From: Streptomyces sp. NBC_01142
GTDB taxonomy: Bacteria > Actinomycetota > Actinomycetes > Streptomycetales > Streptomycetaceae
Assembly: GCF_026341125.1 (NCBI RefSeq)
Contig: NZ_JAPEOR010000002.1
Location: 2,616,501 to 2,680,500 of the forward strand
Direction of reading: 5' to 3'
Length of the DNA stretch: 64,000 nucleotides
The notes beneath the pieces were generated by a model that searched no databases, was not told the origin of the DNA, and worked only from the letters and a program-made list of their open reading frames with translations. The number at the start of each line of letters is the position of its first letter. Position 1 is the stretch's first letter. A program made the position numbers and the translations under genes. Shown here piece after piece: positions 19,697 through 27,293 of this stretch.

Positions 19697-19879
19697 ATGG
19701 GATCGACAGTGCTCAGCCTGCGGATGGACGGTGAGCTGCTCGACCGGCTCCGCCAGCATGCCGCCAAACGCGGAATGAGCGTCCAGGACTATGTGGTCCG
19801 GACGCTCATCCGCGATGACTTCGACGAACGCTTCAAGGCGGCCGTCGACGAGACGGAGAAGTTCTACGGCCTTGCGTGA
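19697..19879 (+). CDS. Ribbon-helix-helix (CopG/Arc-like) small protein
   Basis: 60 aa. STVLSLRMDGELLDRLRQHA forms the beta-strand and first helix, and AKRGMSVQDYVVRTLIRDDF the second helix, of a ribbon-helix-helix DNA-binding fold. The tail DERFKAAVDETEKFYGLA is a short helix. Such proteins are often antitoxins, but no toxin gene follows; the next gene is a convergent permease 13 bp away. It may be a stand-alone regulator. Confidence 0.72.
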   Translation: MGSTVLSLRMDGELLDRLRQHAAKRGMSVQDYVVRTLIRDDFDERFKAAVDETEKFYGLA

Positions 19880-19891
19880 GAGACCTCAGTC

Positions 19892-21349
19892 TCAGGTGAG
19901 ACCCAGGGCCGGCATGGCGTAGTAGAAGACGAAGACCGCCGACACCACGTACATCGGGATGGGAACCTCGCGGCCGCGCCCGGCCGCGAGCCGCAGCACG
20001 CTGAAGGCGATGAAGCCGATGCCGATGCCGTTGGTGATCGAGTACGTGAACGGCATCATCACCATCGCCAGGAACGCGGGAACGGCGATGGTGTAGTCGC
20101 CCCAGTCGATGTCCCGCACGGAACCGGCCAGGATCAGGAAGCCGACCGCCAGCAGGGCGGGCGTCGCCGCCTGGGACGGGACCATCGTGGCGAGCGGAGT
20201 GAGGAACAACGCCACCGAGAACAGCCCGCCGGTGACGACGGAGGCCAGCCCCGTACGCGCCCCCTCGCCGACGCCCGCCGTGGACTCCACGAAGCAGGTG
20301 GCGGCCGAGGACGAGGTCGCGCCGCCCGAGGCGACGGCCAGGCCGTCCACCAGCAGGACCTTGTTGATGCCGGGGAAGTAGCCGTCCTTGTCCGTCAGCT
20401 TGGCCTCGTCGCCGACGCCGAGGATCGTGCCCATCGCGTCGAAGAAGCAGGACAGCAGCACGGTGAAGACAAAGAGCACGCCCGTCAGATAGCCGACCTT
20501 CGCGAAGCCGCCGAAGACGCTGACCTCGCCGACCAGACCGAAGTCGGGCGAGGCGACCGGATTGCCCGGCCACTCGGGCGTGGTCAGGCCCCAGGCGCCC
20601 GCGGGCAGGTCCGTGATCGCCTGGATGGCGAGGGCGACGACCGTCATCACCACGATGGAGATCAGGATCGCGCCCGGCACCCTGCGGATGATCAGCACGA
20701 GCGTGAGCAGCGCGCCGAGGACGAAGACGAGGACCGGCCAGCCGCCGAGATGACCGTCGGCGCCGAGCTGCAGCGGGACGGTGGTATGGGCGATGTCCGG
20801 GATACGGGAGACGAAGCCCGCGTCGACCAGGCCGATCAGCATGATGAAGAGGCCGATACCGATCGCGATGCCCTTGCGCAGACCGAGCGGCACCGCGTTC
20901 ATCACGCGCTCACGCAGACCGGTGGCGACCAGCAGCATCACGATGAAGCCGGCGATGACGACCATGCCCATGGCGTCCGCCCACGACATCCGGGGCGCGA
21001 GCTGGAGGGCGACGACGGTGTTCACCCCGAGGCCGGCCGCGAGCGCGATCGGGACGTTGCCGATGACACCCATGAGGAGGGTGGAGAAGGCCGCGGTCAG
21101 CACGGTGGCGGTGACGAGCTGCCCGCCCTCGAGCTGGTGCCCGTACATGTCCTTCGCGCTGCCGAGGATGATCGGGTTCAGCACGATGATGTAGGCCATC
21201 GCGAAGAAGGTGGCGAAGCCGCCGCGGATCTCGCGGGCGACGCTGGAGCCGCGCTCCGAGATCTTGAAGTAGCGGTCCAGCACACCGGAAGGCTGCGGAC
21301 GTGGCGGCTGACCCGAGGAGTCGACCTTGGCGGTGGCCGGGGAGGGCAT
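19892..21349 (-). CDS. NCS2-family purine permease (AzgA/PbuG type)
   Basis: 485 aa, ATG at 21349. It has about 12-14 hydrophobic segments. Family hallmarks are GGFATFFAMAYIIVLNP near residue 45, AAGLGVNTVVAL, the SCFFDAMGTILGVGDEA segment near 270, and ASGGATSSSAATCFVESTAG near 310, which lines the substrate site in AzgA-like adenine/guanine/hypoxanthine permeases. It imports purine bases by proton symport. The leader contains a hairpin followed by a run of U in the transcript, so expression may be attenuated. A DUF2530 gene is divergent from it. Confidence 0.92.
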   Translation of the reverse strand: MPSPATAKVDSSGQPPRPQPSGVLDRYFKISERGSSVAREIRGGFATFFAMAYIIVLNPIILGSAKDMYGHQLEGGQLVTATVLTAAFSTLLMGVIGNVPIALAAGLGVNTVVALQLAPRMSWADAMGMVVIAGFIVMLLVATGLRERVMNAVPLGLRKGIAIGIGLFIMLIGLVDAGFVSRIPDIAHTTVPLQLGADGHLGGWPVLVFVLGALLTLVLIIRRVPGAILISIVVMTVVALAIQAITDLPAGAWGLTTPEWPGNPVASPDFGLVGEVSVFGGFAKVGYLTGVLFVFTVLLSCFFDAMGTILGVGDEAKLTDKDGYFPGINKVLLVDGLAVASGGATSSSAATCFVESTAGVGEGARTGLASVVTGGLFSVALFLTPLATMVPSQAATPALLAVGFLILAGSVRDIDWGDYTIAVPAFLAMVMMPFTYSITNGIGIGFIAFSVLRLAAGRGREVPIPMYVVSAVFVFYYAMPALGLT

Positions 21350-21384
21350 GCGGAACCTCAGTCGGGGAGGGGAGACGGCGGGAC

Positions 21385-21435
21385 AGAAAAAACCGGCTGG
21401 ACTTGGATGTTCCAACGAATCAAACGAGCCAGCCG
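21385..21435 (-). promoter_or_regulatory. Terminator-like hairpin in the purine permease leader
   Basis: On the minus strand, CGGCTGG (21435-21429) pairs with CCAGCCG (21400-21394), followed directly by GTTTTTT (to about 21386). The 28-nt loop holds a second small hairpin, TTGGA/TCCAA (21415-21411 and 21407-21403). The structure ends 37 bp before the permease start, so it would stop its transcript unless antitermination occurs. The surrounding 21385-21480 is unusually A/T-rich for this genome, with a possible -10 (TATTCAT) around 21455. Confidence 0.6.
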
Positions 21436-21563
21436 TAAGTGGTTTCAGTATGAATACATCAGACGAAGATCGCTATCTCCGCGCGTAGACCCTTGGGCCG
21501 TGCGGCAGGACCGGGCCCGTCGGCCCCGGCGGCCCCTGTGCAGGTGCCGCCTACACTGTGCGC

Positions 21564-21932
21564 ATGGCGAAGTGGACCCCCAAGCACGAGGCACCCGAGC
21601 CCCTGGAGGGGCCCGTCGTCGCCACCATCATCGGCGGCACGATCCTCTGGTTCGTCCTCTTCCTCGTCCAGGTCCCCTTCTACAGCTGGTTCGACGACCG
21701 CGATCTGGCCTGGTGGGTGTGGACCTGCCTGGCCGGCGCCGGGCTCGGGCTCATCGGCATCTGGTACGTGCGGGGGCGGGACGCGGCGATCAAGCGCGCG
21801 GAGGCCGCCGAGGCGGAGGCCGGGGCTCAGACCGGGACTCAGACCGAGGCGCAGACCGGGACTCAGACCGTCGCTGAGACCGAGGCGCAGACCGGTACCG
21901 GCACGGACCCGGCAGGCGACGAGAGCAAGTGA
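21564..21932 (+). CDS. DUF2530 membrane protein with repeat tail
   Basis: 122 aa, ATG at 21564. Two membrane helices are present (GTILWFVLFLVQVPFYSWF and AWWVWTCLAGAGLGLIGIWY), each followed by charged residues, matching the actinobacterial DUF2530 pattern. The C-terminus is a low-complexity Ala/Gln/Thr/Glu tail built from repeated (G)TQTEAQT units. It is divergent from the NCS2 permease gene. No function is known for the family. Confidence 0.8.
   Translation: MAKWTPKHEAPEPLEGPVVATIIGGTILWFVLFLVQVPFYSWFDDRDLAWWVWTCLAGAGLGLIGIWYVRGRDAAIKRAEAAEAEAGAQTGTQTEAQTGTQTVAETEAQTGTGTDPAGDESK
21823..21900 (+). repeat. In-frame 12-bp-type repeats in the DUF2530 gene
   Basis: Imperfect copies of CAGACCGGGACT / CAGACCGAGGCG encode the Gln-Thr-rich tail. 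Copy number is likely variable between strains. Confidence 0.7.
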
Positions 21933-21984
21933 CCCGCACCCGTACCCCGTCCGTACCCCCGCAGGACCATGCCCGTCCTCCCGC

Positions 21985-22021
21985 GGTCTGATTCGTCTCC
22001 TACCGGGGTCTGATCATCTCC
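21985..22021. repeat. Direct repeat upstream of the P-type ATPase gene
   Basis: GGTCTGATTCGTCTCC (21985-22000) and GGTCTGATCATCTCC (22007-22021) are near-identical and start 22 bp apart, 46-82 bp before the ATPase start. Two-turn spacing suggests tandem regulator binding. Confidence 0.4.
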
Positions 22022-22066
22022 GTACTCGGCGGGTGAACCGGCCCTTCCGGCCGTACCGTCGAAACC

Positions 22067-24526
22067 ATGACTCAGCGGGCGAGGACCGACACGGACGGCC
22101 CCGAGCGGGGCGGACCCGTCATCGACGCGGGGGCCGAGCTCGACCCCGTACACCCCATGAAGCCACCGCGGTCCGCGATCGTCGCCCCGGTCACCGGGCT
22201 GACGACGGCCGAGGTCGCCGAGCGGGTCGCCCGGGGCGAGGTCAACGACGTTCCCGTACGCAGCTCCCGCTCCACCGCCGACATCGTCCGCGGCAATGTC
22301 TTCACCCGCTTCAACGCCATCATCGGCGTGCTCTGGGTGATCATGCTCTGCGTCGCGCCGATCCAGGACAGCCTCTTCGGCTTTGTGATCATCGCCAACA
22401 CCGGAATCGGCATCATCCAGGAGCTGCGCGCCAAGAAGACCCTCGACGGGCTCGCGGTCATCGGCGAAGCCAGGCCGACGGTACGGCGGGACGGCGCCGC
22501 CGCCGAGATCTCCACCTCCGAGATCGTGCTCGGTGATCTCGTCGAACTCGGCCCCGGCGACAAGGTCGTCGTGGACGGCGCGGTGGCGGAGGCCGACAGT
22601 CTCGAGATCGACGAGTCACTGCTGACGGGCGAGGCCGACCCGGTCCTCAAACGGCCGGGCGACCTGGTGATGTCGGGGAGCTTCGTGGTCGCGGGCGGCG
22701 GGGCGTTCACGGCGACGAAGGTGGGGCGCGAGGCGTACGCCGCCCAGCTCGCGGAGGAGGCGTCGCGCTTCACGCTCGTCCACTCCGAGCTGCGCAGCGG
22801 CATCAGCACGATCCTGAAGTACGTGACCTGGATGATGATCCCGACCGCGATCGGGCTCGTCATCAGCCAGCTCGTCGTCAAGGACAACAACTTCAAGGAC
22901 TCGGTGGCCAGGACCGTCGGCGGCATCGTGCCGATGATCCCCGAGGGCCTTGTGCTGCTGACATCGGTGGCCTTCGCGATCGGGGTCATCCGGCTCGGCC
23001 GCAAACAGTGCCTGGTGCAGGAGCTGCCGGCGATCGAGGGCCTGGCGCGGGTGAACGTGGTCTGTCTGGACAAGACGGGCACGCTGACCGAGGGCGGGAT
23101 GGACGTCACGGAGCTGCGGCCGCTGGGCGGGGCGGACGAGGCGTACGTACGGAAGGTGCTGGGGGCGCTCGGCGAGTCCGACCCCCGGCCGAACGCCTCG
23201 CTCCAGGCGATCATCGACGCGTACCCGGACAGCGAGGAGTGGCGCTGCACGCAGTCGCTGCCCTTCTCCTCGGCCCGCAAGTACAGCGGAGCGGCCTTCA
23301 GCGAGGGCAACGGCGACCGCTCCGCGTGGCTGCTGGGCGCGCCCGATGTACTCCTGCCGGCCGACGACTCGGCGCTGCTGGAGATCGAGCAGCTCAATGA
23401 GCAGGGGCTGAGGGTGCTGCTGCTGGCGCAGGCGGCGGGCGAACTCGACACCGAGCCCCTCGCCGTGGGGGCCAGGCCGACCGCGCTGGTCGTGCTGGAG
23501 CAGCGGCTGCGGCCCGACGCGGCCGACACGCTCCGGTACTTCGAGGACCAGAACGTCGCGGCGAAGGTCATCTCCGGCGACAACGCGGTCTCGGTGGGCG
23601 CGGTGGCCGGAAAGCTCGGCCTGCCGGGCGCGGAGAACACGGTGGACGCGCGCCGCCTGCCGACCGAGCAGGCGGAGATGGCGGCAGCCCTGGACTCCAA
23701 CTCGGTCTTCGGCCGGGTCACCCCGCAGCAGAAGCGCGACATGGTCGGCGCGCTCCAGTCGCAGGGTCATACGGTCGCGATGACGGGCGACGGCGTGAAC
23801 GACGTCCTGGCACTGAAGGACGCGGACATCGGCGTCTCGATGGGATCGGGGTCGGAGGCGACGCGGGCGGTCGCGCAGATCGTGCTGCTCAACAACAGCT
23901 TCGCGACGCTGCCTTCGGTGGTGGCGGAGGGCCGCCGCGTGATCGGCAACATCACGCGGGTGGCGACACTGTTTCTGACGAAGACGGTGTACTCGGTGCT
24001 GCTGGCGGTACTGGTGGTGTGCAGCCAGGTGGAGTACCCGTTCCTGCCGCGGCACCTGACCCTGCTCTCGACCCTGACGATCGGCGTCCCGGCGTTCTTC
24101 CTGGCACTGGCGCCCAACAAGGAGCGCGCGAAGCCGCACTTCGTACGCAGGGTGATGCGGTACGCGATCCCGGCGGGCGTGATCGCGGCGGCGGCGACGT
24201 TCTCGACGTACCTGCTGGCCCGCTCCCACTACAGCGGGCCGGGCGCGCTCGACGCGGAGACGAGCGCAGCGACGATGACGCTGTTCCTGGTCTCGATGTG
24301 GGTCCTGGCGATCGTTGCCCGCCCGTACACCTGGTGGCGGGTGTGCCTGGTGGCGGCGATGAGCCTGTGCTTCCTGATCGTGCTGGTGGTGCCCTGGCTC
24401 CAGGACTTCTTCGCCCTGAAGCTGGTGGGCACGACGATGCCCTGGGCAGCGGTGGCCATCGCGGCGGTGGGGGCGGTGCTGCTGGAACTGTCCTGGCGCT
24501 TGGTGGACAGGAAGTTCCCGGCGTAG
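22067..24526 (+). CDS. Cation-translocating P-type ATPase (CtpE-like)
   Basis: 819 aa. The phosphorylation motif CLDKTGTLTEGG has its Asp near residue 335. M4 contains MIPEGL near 292, the PEGL form of Ca2+/divalent-type pumps rather than the CPC form of Cu/Zn pumps. The actuator loop has DESLLTGEADPV near 187, and the hinge has MTGDGVNDVLALKDADIGV near 573. Ten membrane helices are expected. Mycobacterial CtpE, which shares this architecture, is described as a calcium uptake ATPase; Ca2+ specificity here is inference. It is monocistronic, with a hairpin directly after the stop. Confidence 0.9.
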   Translation: MTQRARTDTDGPERGGPVIDAGAELDPVHPMKPPRSAIVAPVTGLTTAEVAERVARGEVNDVPVRSSRSTADIVRGNVFTRFNAIIGVLWVIMLCVAPIQDSLFGFVIIANTGIGIIQELRAKKTLDGLAVIGEARPTVRRDGAAAEISTSEIVLGDLVELGPGDKVVVDGAVAEADSLEIDESLLTGEADPVLKRPGDLVMSGSFVVAGGGAFTATKVGREAYAAQLAEEASRFTLVHSELRSGISTILKYVTWMMIPTAIGLVISQLVVKDNNFKDSVARTVGGIVPMIPEGLVLLTSVAFAIGVIRLGRKQCLVQELPAIEGLARVNVVCLDKTGTLTEGGMDVTELRPLGGADEAYVRKVLGALGESDPRPNASLQAIIDAYPDSEEWRCTQSLPFSSARKYSGAAFSEGNGDRSAWLLGAPDVLLPADDSALLEIEQLNEQGLRVLLLAQAAGELDTEPLAVGARPTALVVLEQRLRPDAADTLRYFEDQNVAAKVISGDNAVSVGAVAGKLGLPGAENTVDARRLPTEQAEMAAALDSNSVFGRVTPQQKRDMVGALQSQGHTVAMTGDGVNDVLALKDADIGVSMGSGSEATRAVAQIVLLNNSFATLPSVVAEGRRVIGNITRVATLFLTKTVYSVLLAVLVVCSQVEYPFLPRHLTLLSTLTIGVPAFFLALAPNKERAKPHFVRRVMRYAIPAGVIAAAATFSTYLLARSHYSGPGALDAETSAATMTLFLVSMWVLAIVARPYTWWRVCLVAAMSLCFLIVLVVPWLQDFFALKLVGTTMPWAAVAIAAVGAVLLELSWRLVDRKFPA

Positions 24527-24552
24527 GGGACGCCTGGGCCGACAGGCGTCCC
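24527..24552 (+). terminator. Terminator of the P-type ATPase gene
   Basis: Perfect 10-bp arms (24527-24536 and 24543-24552) with a 6-nt loop begin immediately after the stop codon. Confidence 0.75.
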
Positions 24553-24593
24553 ACCTGCTCCGGCCCCGAGGCGGTCGCCTGCGGACCGGCAAC

Positions 24594-24660
24594 TTGCCGT
24601 ACCGGAAACTCGTCTCTTTCCGCATCGGAAACTATCGGCTACTCTTTCCGTCATGGAAAC
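24594..24660. promoter_or_regulatory. Three TTTCCG-n3-CGGAAA palindromes before the membrane protein/regulator operon
   Basis: The copies are TTGCCGTACCGGAAAC (24594-24609), the perfect TTTCCGCATCGGAAAC (24617-24632) and TTTCCGTCATGGAAAC (24645-24660). The last spans the ATG at 24653. Their 23-28 bp spacing suggests cooperative dimers. The winged-helix protein encoded second in the operon is the obvious candidate ligand. Confidence 0.68.
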
Positions 24661-25144
24661 AAACGGGGTACGACTGACGCCGGAGCAGGCCCGCTCCGCC
24701 CTGGCCAACACCGAGCACGTCCGGGCCTCCGCCGCAGCGCTGTCGGCCACACCGTGGCCGAACTGGTTCTTCATCACGCTCACGCTCTACGCTGCCGCGC
24801 TCCCGATCACCTACGGAGGTGTCATGGCCGACTCGGACTGGCTGCTGCCGCGCCCGGCCTGGACGGGCATCATGCTGGCGATCACCGCGGCGTACGGGGC
24901 GCTCTTCGTCGTCGCGGCCAAGACCTGGCGCAACAAGACCGGGGTGGCGCTGCGGTTCGACGTGCTGCCGAAGCGGGCAACCGTGCCGCTCATGGCCGGC
25001 CTGCCCCTGCTGCTGGTGGGGGCAGCGTTCGCGTTCCGCGTCACGGGACGGCCGGTGTGGCTGATCGCGGCCTCGCTGATCAGTGCCGCTGTGTCCGTCG
25101 GCTTCCACCTCACCTTCGTCCGCCTGCACCGGAAGACCGCGTGA
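24653..25144 (+). CDS. Four-helix membrane protein of a membrane protein/regulator pair
   Basis: 163 aa. It has a soluble N-terminal helix (TPEQARSALANTEHVRASAA), then four hydrophobic segments at about 42-60, 75-95, 110-128 and 133-152, and a basic end RLHRKTA. Its stop overlaps the start of a winged-helix regulator gene (GTGA at 25141-25144). Such pairs are frequent in actinobacteria and the membrane protein has no known function. It may be controlled by the coupled regulator through three upstream palindromes. Confidence 0.8.
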   Translation: METNGVRLTPEQARSALANTEHVRASAAALSATPWPNWFFITLTLYAAALPITYGGVMADSDWLLPRPAWTGIMLAITAAYGALFVVAAKTWRNKTGVALRFDVLPKRATVPLMAGLPLLLVGAAFAFRVTGRPVWLIAASLISAAVSVGFHLTFVRLHRKTA

Positions 25145-25461
25145 GCGCCAACACCCACGACCTGCCGGAGGGATTCGACGCCACCATCCACGCCCCGAAC
25201 CGGCTGCGTATCTGCGCCTTGCTGGACACCGCGGGCGAGGCGGAGTTCGGCCTGGTCCAGAAGCAACTCGAGGTCTCCGCCTCCGTGCTGAGCAAGCACG
25301 TCACCGTGCTGATGGACGCCGGCTACGTCGAGCAGCGCAAGGCCGTCCGCGACACCCGGCAGCGCGTGTGGCTCCGCCTGACCCGGCGAGGCCGGGATGC
25401 CTACCGGGGGCACCTTGCGGCGCTGCGGGCGATCGTGGGACCGCCGGATCCGGCTCTCTGA
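25141..25461 (+). CDS. Winged-helix transcriptional regulator
   Basis: 106 aa from a GTG overlapping the previous stop by 4 bp. The DNA-binding fold spans nearly the whole protein: HAPNRLRICALLDTAGEAEF, then VQKQLEVSASVLSKHVTVLM (recognition helix), then the wing EQRKAVRDTRQRVWLRLTRRG. It matches the short 'winged helix DNA-binding domain' group related to MarR/ArsR, without metal-binding cysteines. It is translationally coupled to the membrane protein and probably autoregulates the operon. Confidence 0.88.
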   Translation: MSANTHDLPEGFDATIHAPNRLRICALLDTAGEAEFGLVQKQLEVSASVLSKHVTVLMDAGYVEQRKAVRDTRQRVWLRLTRRGRDAYRGHLAALRAIVGPPDPAL

Positions 25462-25647
25462 TCCACCGCCACCTCCGCCGGATCTGCGCGCGCACCCGCT
25501 GCCGCTGGTCACCGTGCCCGGCCATCGCGCTTCAGCCGGCGCCGAGGACAGCGCAAAAATCCCGAAAGTGATCGTGCGCCAGACCTCACTTCATGTTCCT
25601 GAGGCCAGTGGGCCGACGCGGAACTCGACGGCTGCCGCCCACCCAAA

Positions 25648-25673
25648 GGCCGAGGGGGAGATCCCCCTCGGCC
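25648..25673. terminator. Convergent terminator 25.65 kb
   Basis: Perfect 12-bp arms GGCCGAGGGGGA / TCCCCCTCGGCC flank a central GA. The hairpin sits 14 bp beyond the stop of the minus-strand gene and beyond the plus-strand regulator. Confidence 0.8.
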
Positions 25674-25687
25674 ACTCGCCTGCTCGG

Positions 25688-26101
25688 CTACTTCGAGATG
25701 ACCGCGCGGAGTGCTCCCGCGGTGGTCGCCTCGAACTCACCGAAGCCAGTTGTACCGTCCGCGAACTGCACGAAAGCCCGGGCTCCGGACATGTCGAGGA
25801 CCCTCACCCCGGCTGACGAGGCGCCGGTGAAATCGGGATCGATTCCGGTGAAAGACACCTGCTCTCCGGGAGAGAAACCGGAGAAATTCACAACCACGAC
25901 CTCGGTGTCCACACCGACCGTGCTCGCGAGCGTCGCGGGGCCTGCGAAAGTGCCCATGCTGTCCCAGGTGACGGGGAACTTGGCCGTACGGCCGCTGATG
26001 CCCACCGATTGAACCTCAGAGCTGCTCGCGTTGCCGAGATTGAGGTTGATGGAGAATGAGTCCAGCGGACCAGCGAATGTGGCCACGACTTCTTCAGCCA
26101 T
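25688..26101 (-). CDS. Beta-rich protein of unknown function
   Basis: 137 aa, no signal peptide and no cysteine. The sequence alternates short strands and loops: VVATFAGPLDSFSINLNLG, VDTEVVVVNFSGFSPGEQVS, SAGVRVLDMSGARAFVQFA. This suggests a beta-sandwich. I do not recognise the family. Codon and base use are less GC-biased than in the flanking genes. It sits in the same accessory patch as two lectin-like genes, whose products also lack signal peptides. Confidence 0.65.
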   Translation of the reverse strand: MAEEVVATFAGPLDSFSINLNLGNASSSEVQSVGISGRTAKFPVTWDSMGTFAGPATLASTVGVDTEVVVVNFSGFSPGEQVSFTGIDPDFTGASSAGVRVLDMSGARAFVQFADGTTGFGEFEATTAGALRAVISK

Positions 26102-26729
26102 GTGCGATCTCCCGTCCCATCATTGCAAGGGCTGCAATTCGGCCCATGCGGTTGGTTCTTATGATGGACACACTTGGGCCTCGATGGTCATAGCTGAGGA
26201 CAACCCGAAGGAAGCAGAGCATTTTTGAAGGTAAATCAGCTGCGACTCACACATCCCCTCACTGCATCATTGCGCTGTTTCGCTGCGCCGCCGGACGGGT
26301 ATTTCAACAGCAAGCCAGTCGGATAATACGAGAAGGACGGGTGGCCCGGGGCGTTGACAGCCGCCATGAAACGGCCCCGGAGTCCTGGCTCGGACACCAG
26401 CCGCAAAGTAGCGGTCAGGACTTCGTCACCACGGTCTTCGTGGGCCGGCGGGGGCGGGGCTGCTGGAGGTGGTGTGGCGGTCGATCGACAGGAAGTTCCC
26501 GGCGTGGACCGGGAACTTCTCGCGTCGAACCGGCGCTGCCTCAGAGCGCGGGGGCCACCGGGCTGTTGCCCGCGCCGAGCGCGATCTCCTTCTCCTCTCC
26601 GCCCCAGCCGTCCGTCGTACTCCATACGACGTGGACCCCGAACACCCCTCTCACGGTGTCGGCTGCCCAGCCTTCGGCGGGCGGTTCGGACAGCACCAGG
26701 TACAGACGGTCGGCGGTTCTCGGCAGAGT
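26102..26729. other. Gene-poor low-GC stretch with coding remnants
   Basis: No intact gene is supported. 26102-26340 is markedly A/T-richer than the rest of the window. On the plus strand 26455-26508 reads AGLLEVVWRSIDRKFPA, resembling the end of the P-type ATPase encoded at 22067-24526 (AVLLELSWRLVDRKFPA). On the minus strand two C-terminus-like pieces end at 26236 (...FSYYPTGLLLKYPSGG...) and 26541 (...TVRGVFGVHVVWSTTDGW...). I cannot assign either. Together they suggest a decayed junction of several inserts. Confidence 0.6.
26455..26508 (+). pseudogene. Stray copy of a P-type ATPase C-terminus
   Basis: The plus strand encodes a 17-residue block matching 12 of 17 positions of the ATPase tail at 24475-24523, and DNA identity is continuous over GACAGGAAGTTCCCGGCGT. 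The stop codon TAG of the parent is TGG here, so the frame reads on. No other part of an ATPase gene is visible upstream. Confidence 0.6.
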
Positions 26730-27110
26730 GTGGTTGATCTGAGCGGGGACCTGGTCCACCTGCGCAACCTCTACGCTGGCGACGGCGGCTATCTCGACAC
26801 CGTCAACGCCGCCACCCCGGCGCAGCTGGGCGGCGGCGGCAAGTACGGCGTGGCCACCGCCGATTCCAAGGACCGTACCCCTGGCAGCGGCCGATGGCGG
26901 ATCTTCGCCCAGACCTCCACGCCTTTCGACCAGAACGTCCGGGCGGGGGACGTGGTCCATCTGTGGAACACCTACGACGACAACGGCGGGTTCCTGGAGG
27001 TCAACCAGAACGCCGCGAACAACACGGCGGGCGACCAGCTCGACGTCTGCACCAACGCCTACTTCAACCGCGGAGGCAACGTCGCCGACTGGAAGATCCA
27101 CACGGCGTAA
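26730..27110 (+). pseudogene. 5'-truncated beta-trefoil lectin-like gene
   Basis: About 126 codons make two repeats: LSGDLVHLRNLYAGDGGYLD ... SGRWRIFAQ and RAGDVVHLWNTYDDNGGFLE ... VADWKIHTA. These match repeats 2 and 3 of the intact lectin-like protein encoded on the opposite strand at 27294-27866. Repeat 1 is missing. The frame continues upstream to 26469 but into unrelated DNA that includes the ATPase remnant. No convincing start or ribosome-binding site lies near 26730. It may still be expressed from a GTG, so the broken status is an inference. Confidence 0.6.
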
Positions 27111-27126
27111 CCCGCCCCTGCGGCTC

Positions 27127-27161
27127 CTGGGCCCCGGCCGCTGCCAGCGGCCGGGGCCCAG
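27127..27161. terminator. Strong convergent terminator between the lectin genes
   Basis: 17-bp perfect arms (27127-27143 and 27145-27161) around a single central base are all but two positions G/C-paired. The hairpin begins 16 bp after the truncated gene's stop. Confidence 0.88.
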
Positions 27162-27293
27162 CCTTCTTCACCGCATACTCTGTCGCCACCCATCGCTCTG
27201 GCAGGGCGGTTCCAGCTTCTCCGCCCCGCCCACGTCGAACGGAACGATCTTCCGGTGGGCACGTCACCCGACCCGTCAGACAGACCCCAGGGG

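Noticed and set aside
19697..19879. Ribbon-helix-helix gene as antitoxin of a toxin pair
   Set aside because: No toxin-like gene follows; the next gene is a convergent purine permease.
21349..21500. Classical guanine riboswitch before the purine permease
   Set aside because: The leader lacks the paired P2/P3 loops and conserved J-region bases; only a terminator-like hairpin is seen.
22616..24625. 669-codon minus-strand frame opposite the P-type ATPase
   Set aside because: Shadow of the ATPase gene; no recognisable domain and no ribosome-binding site.
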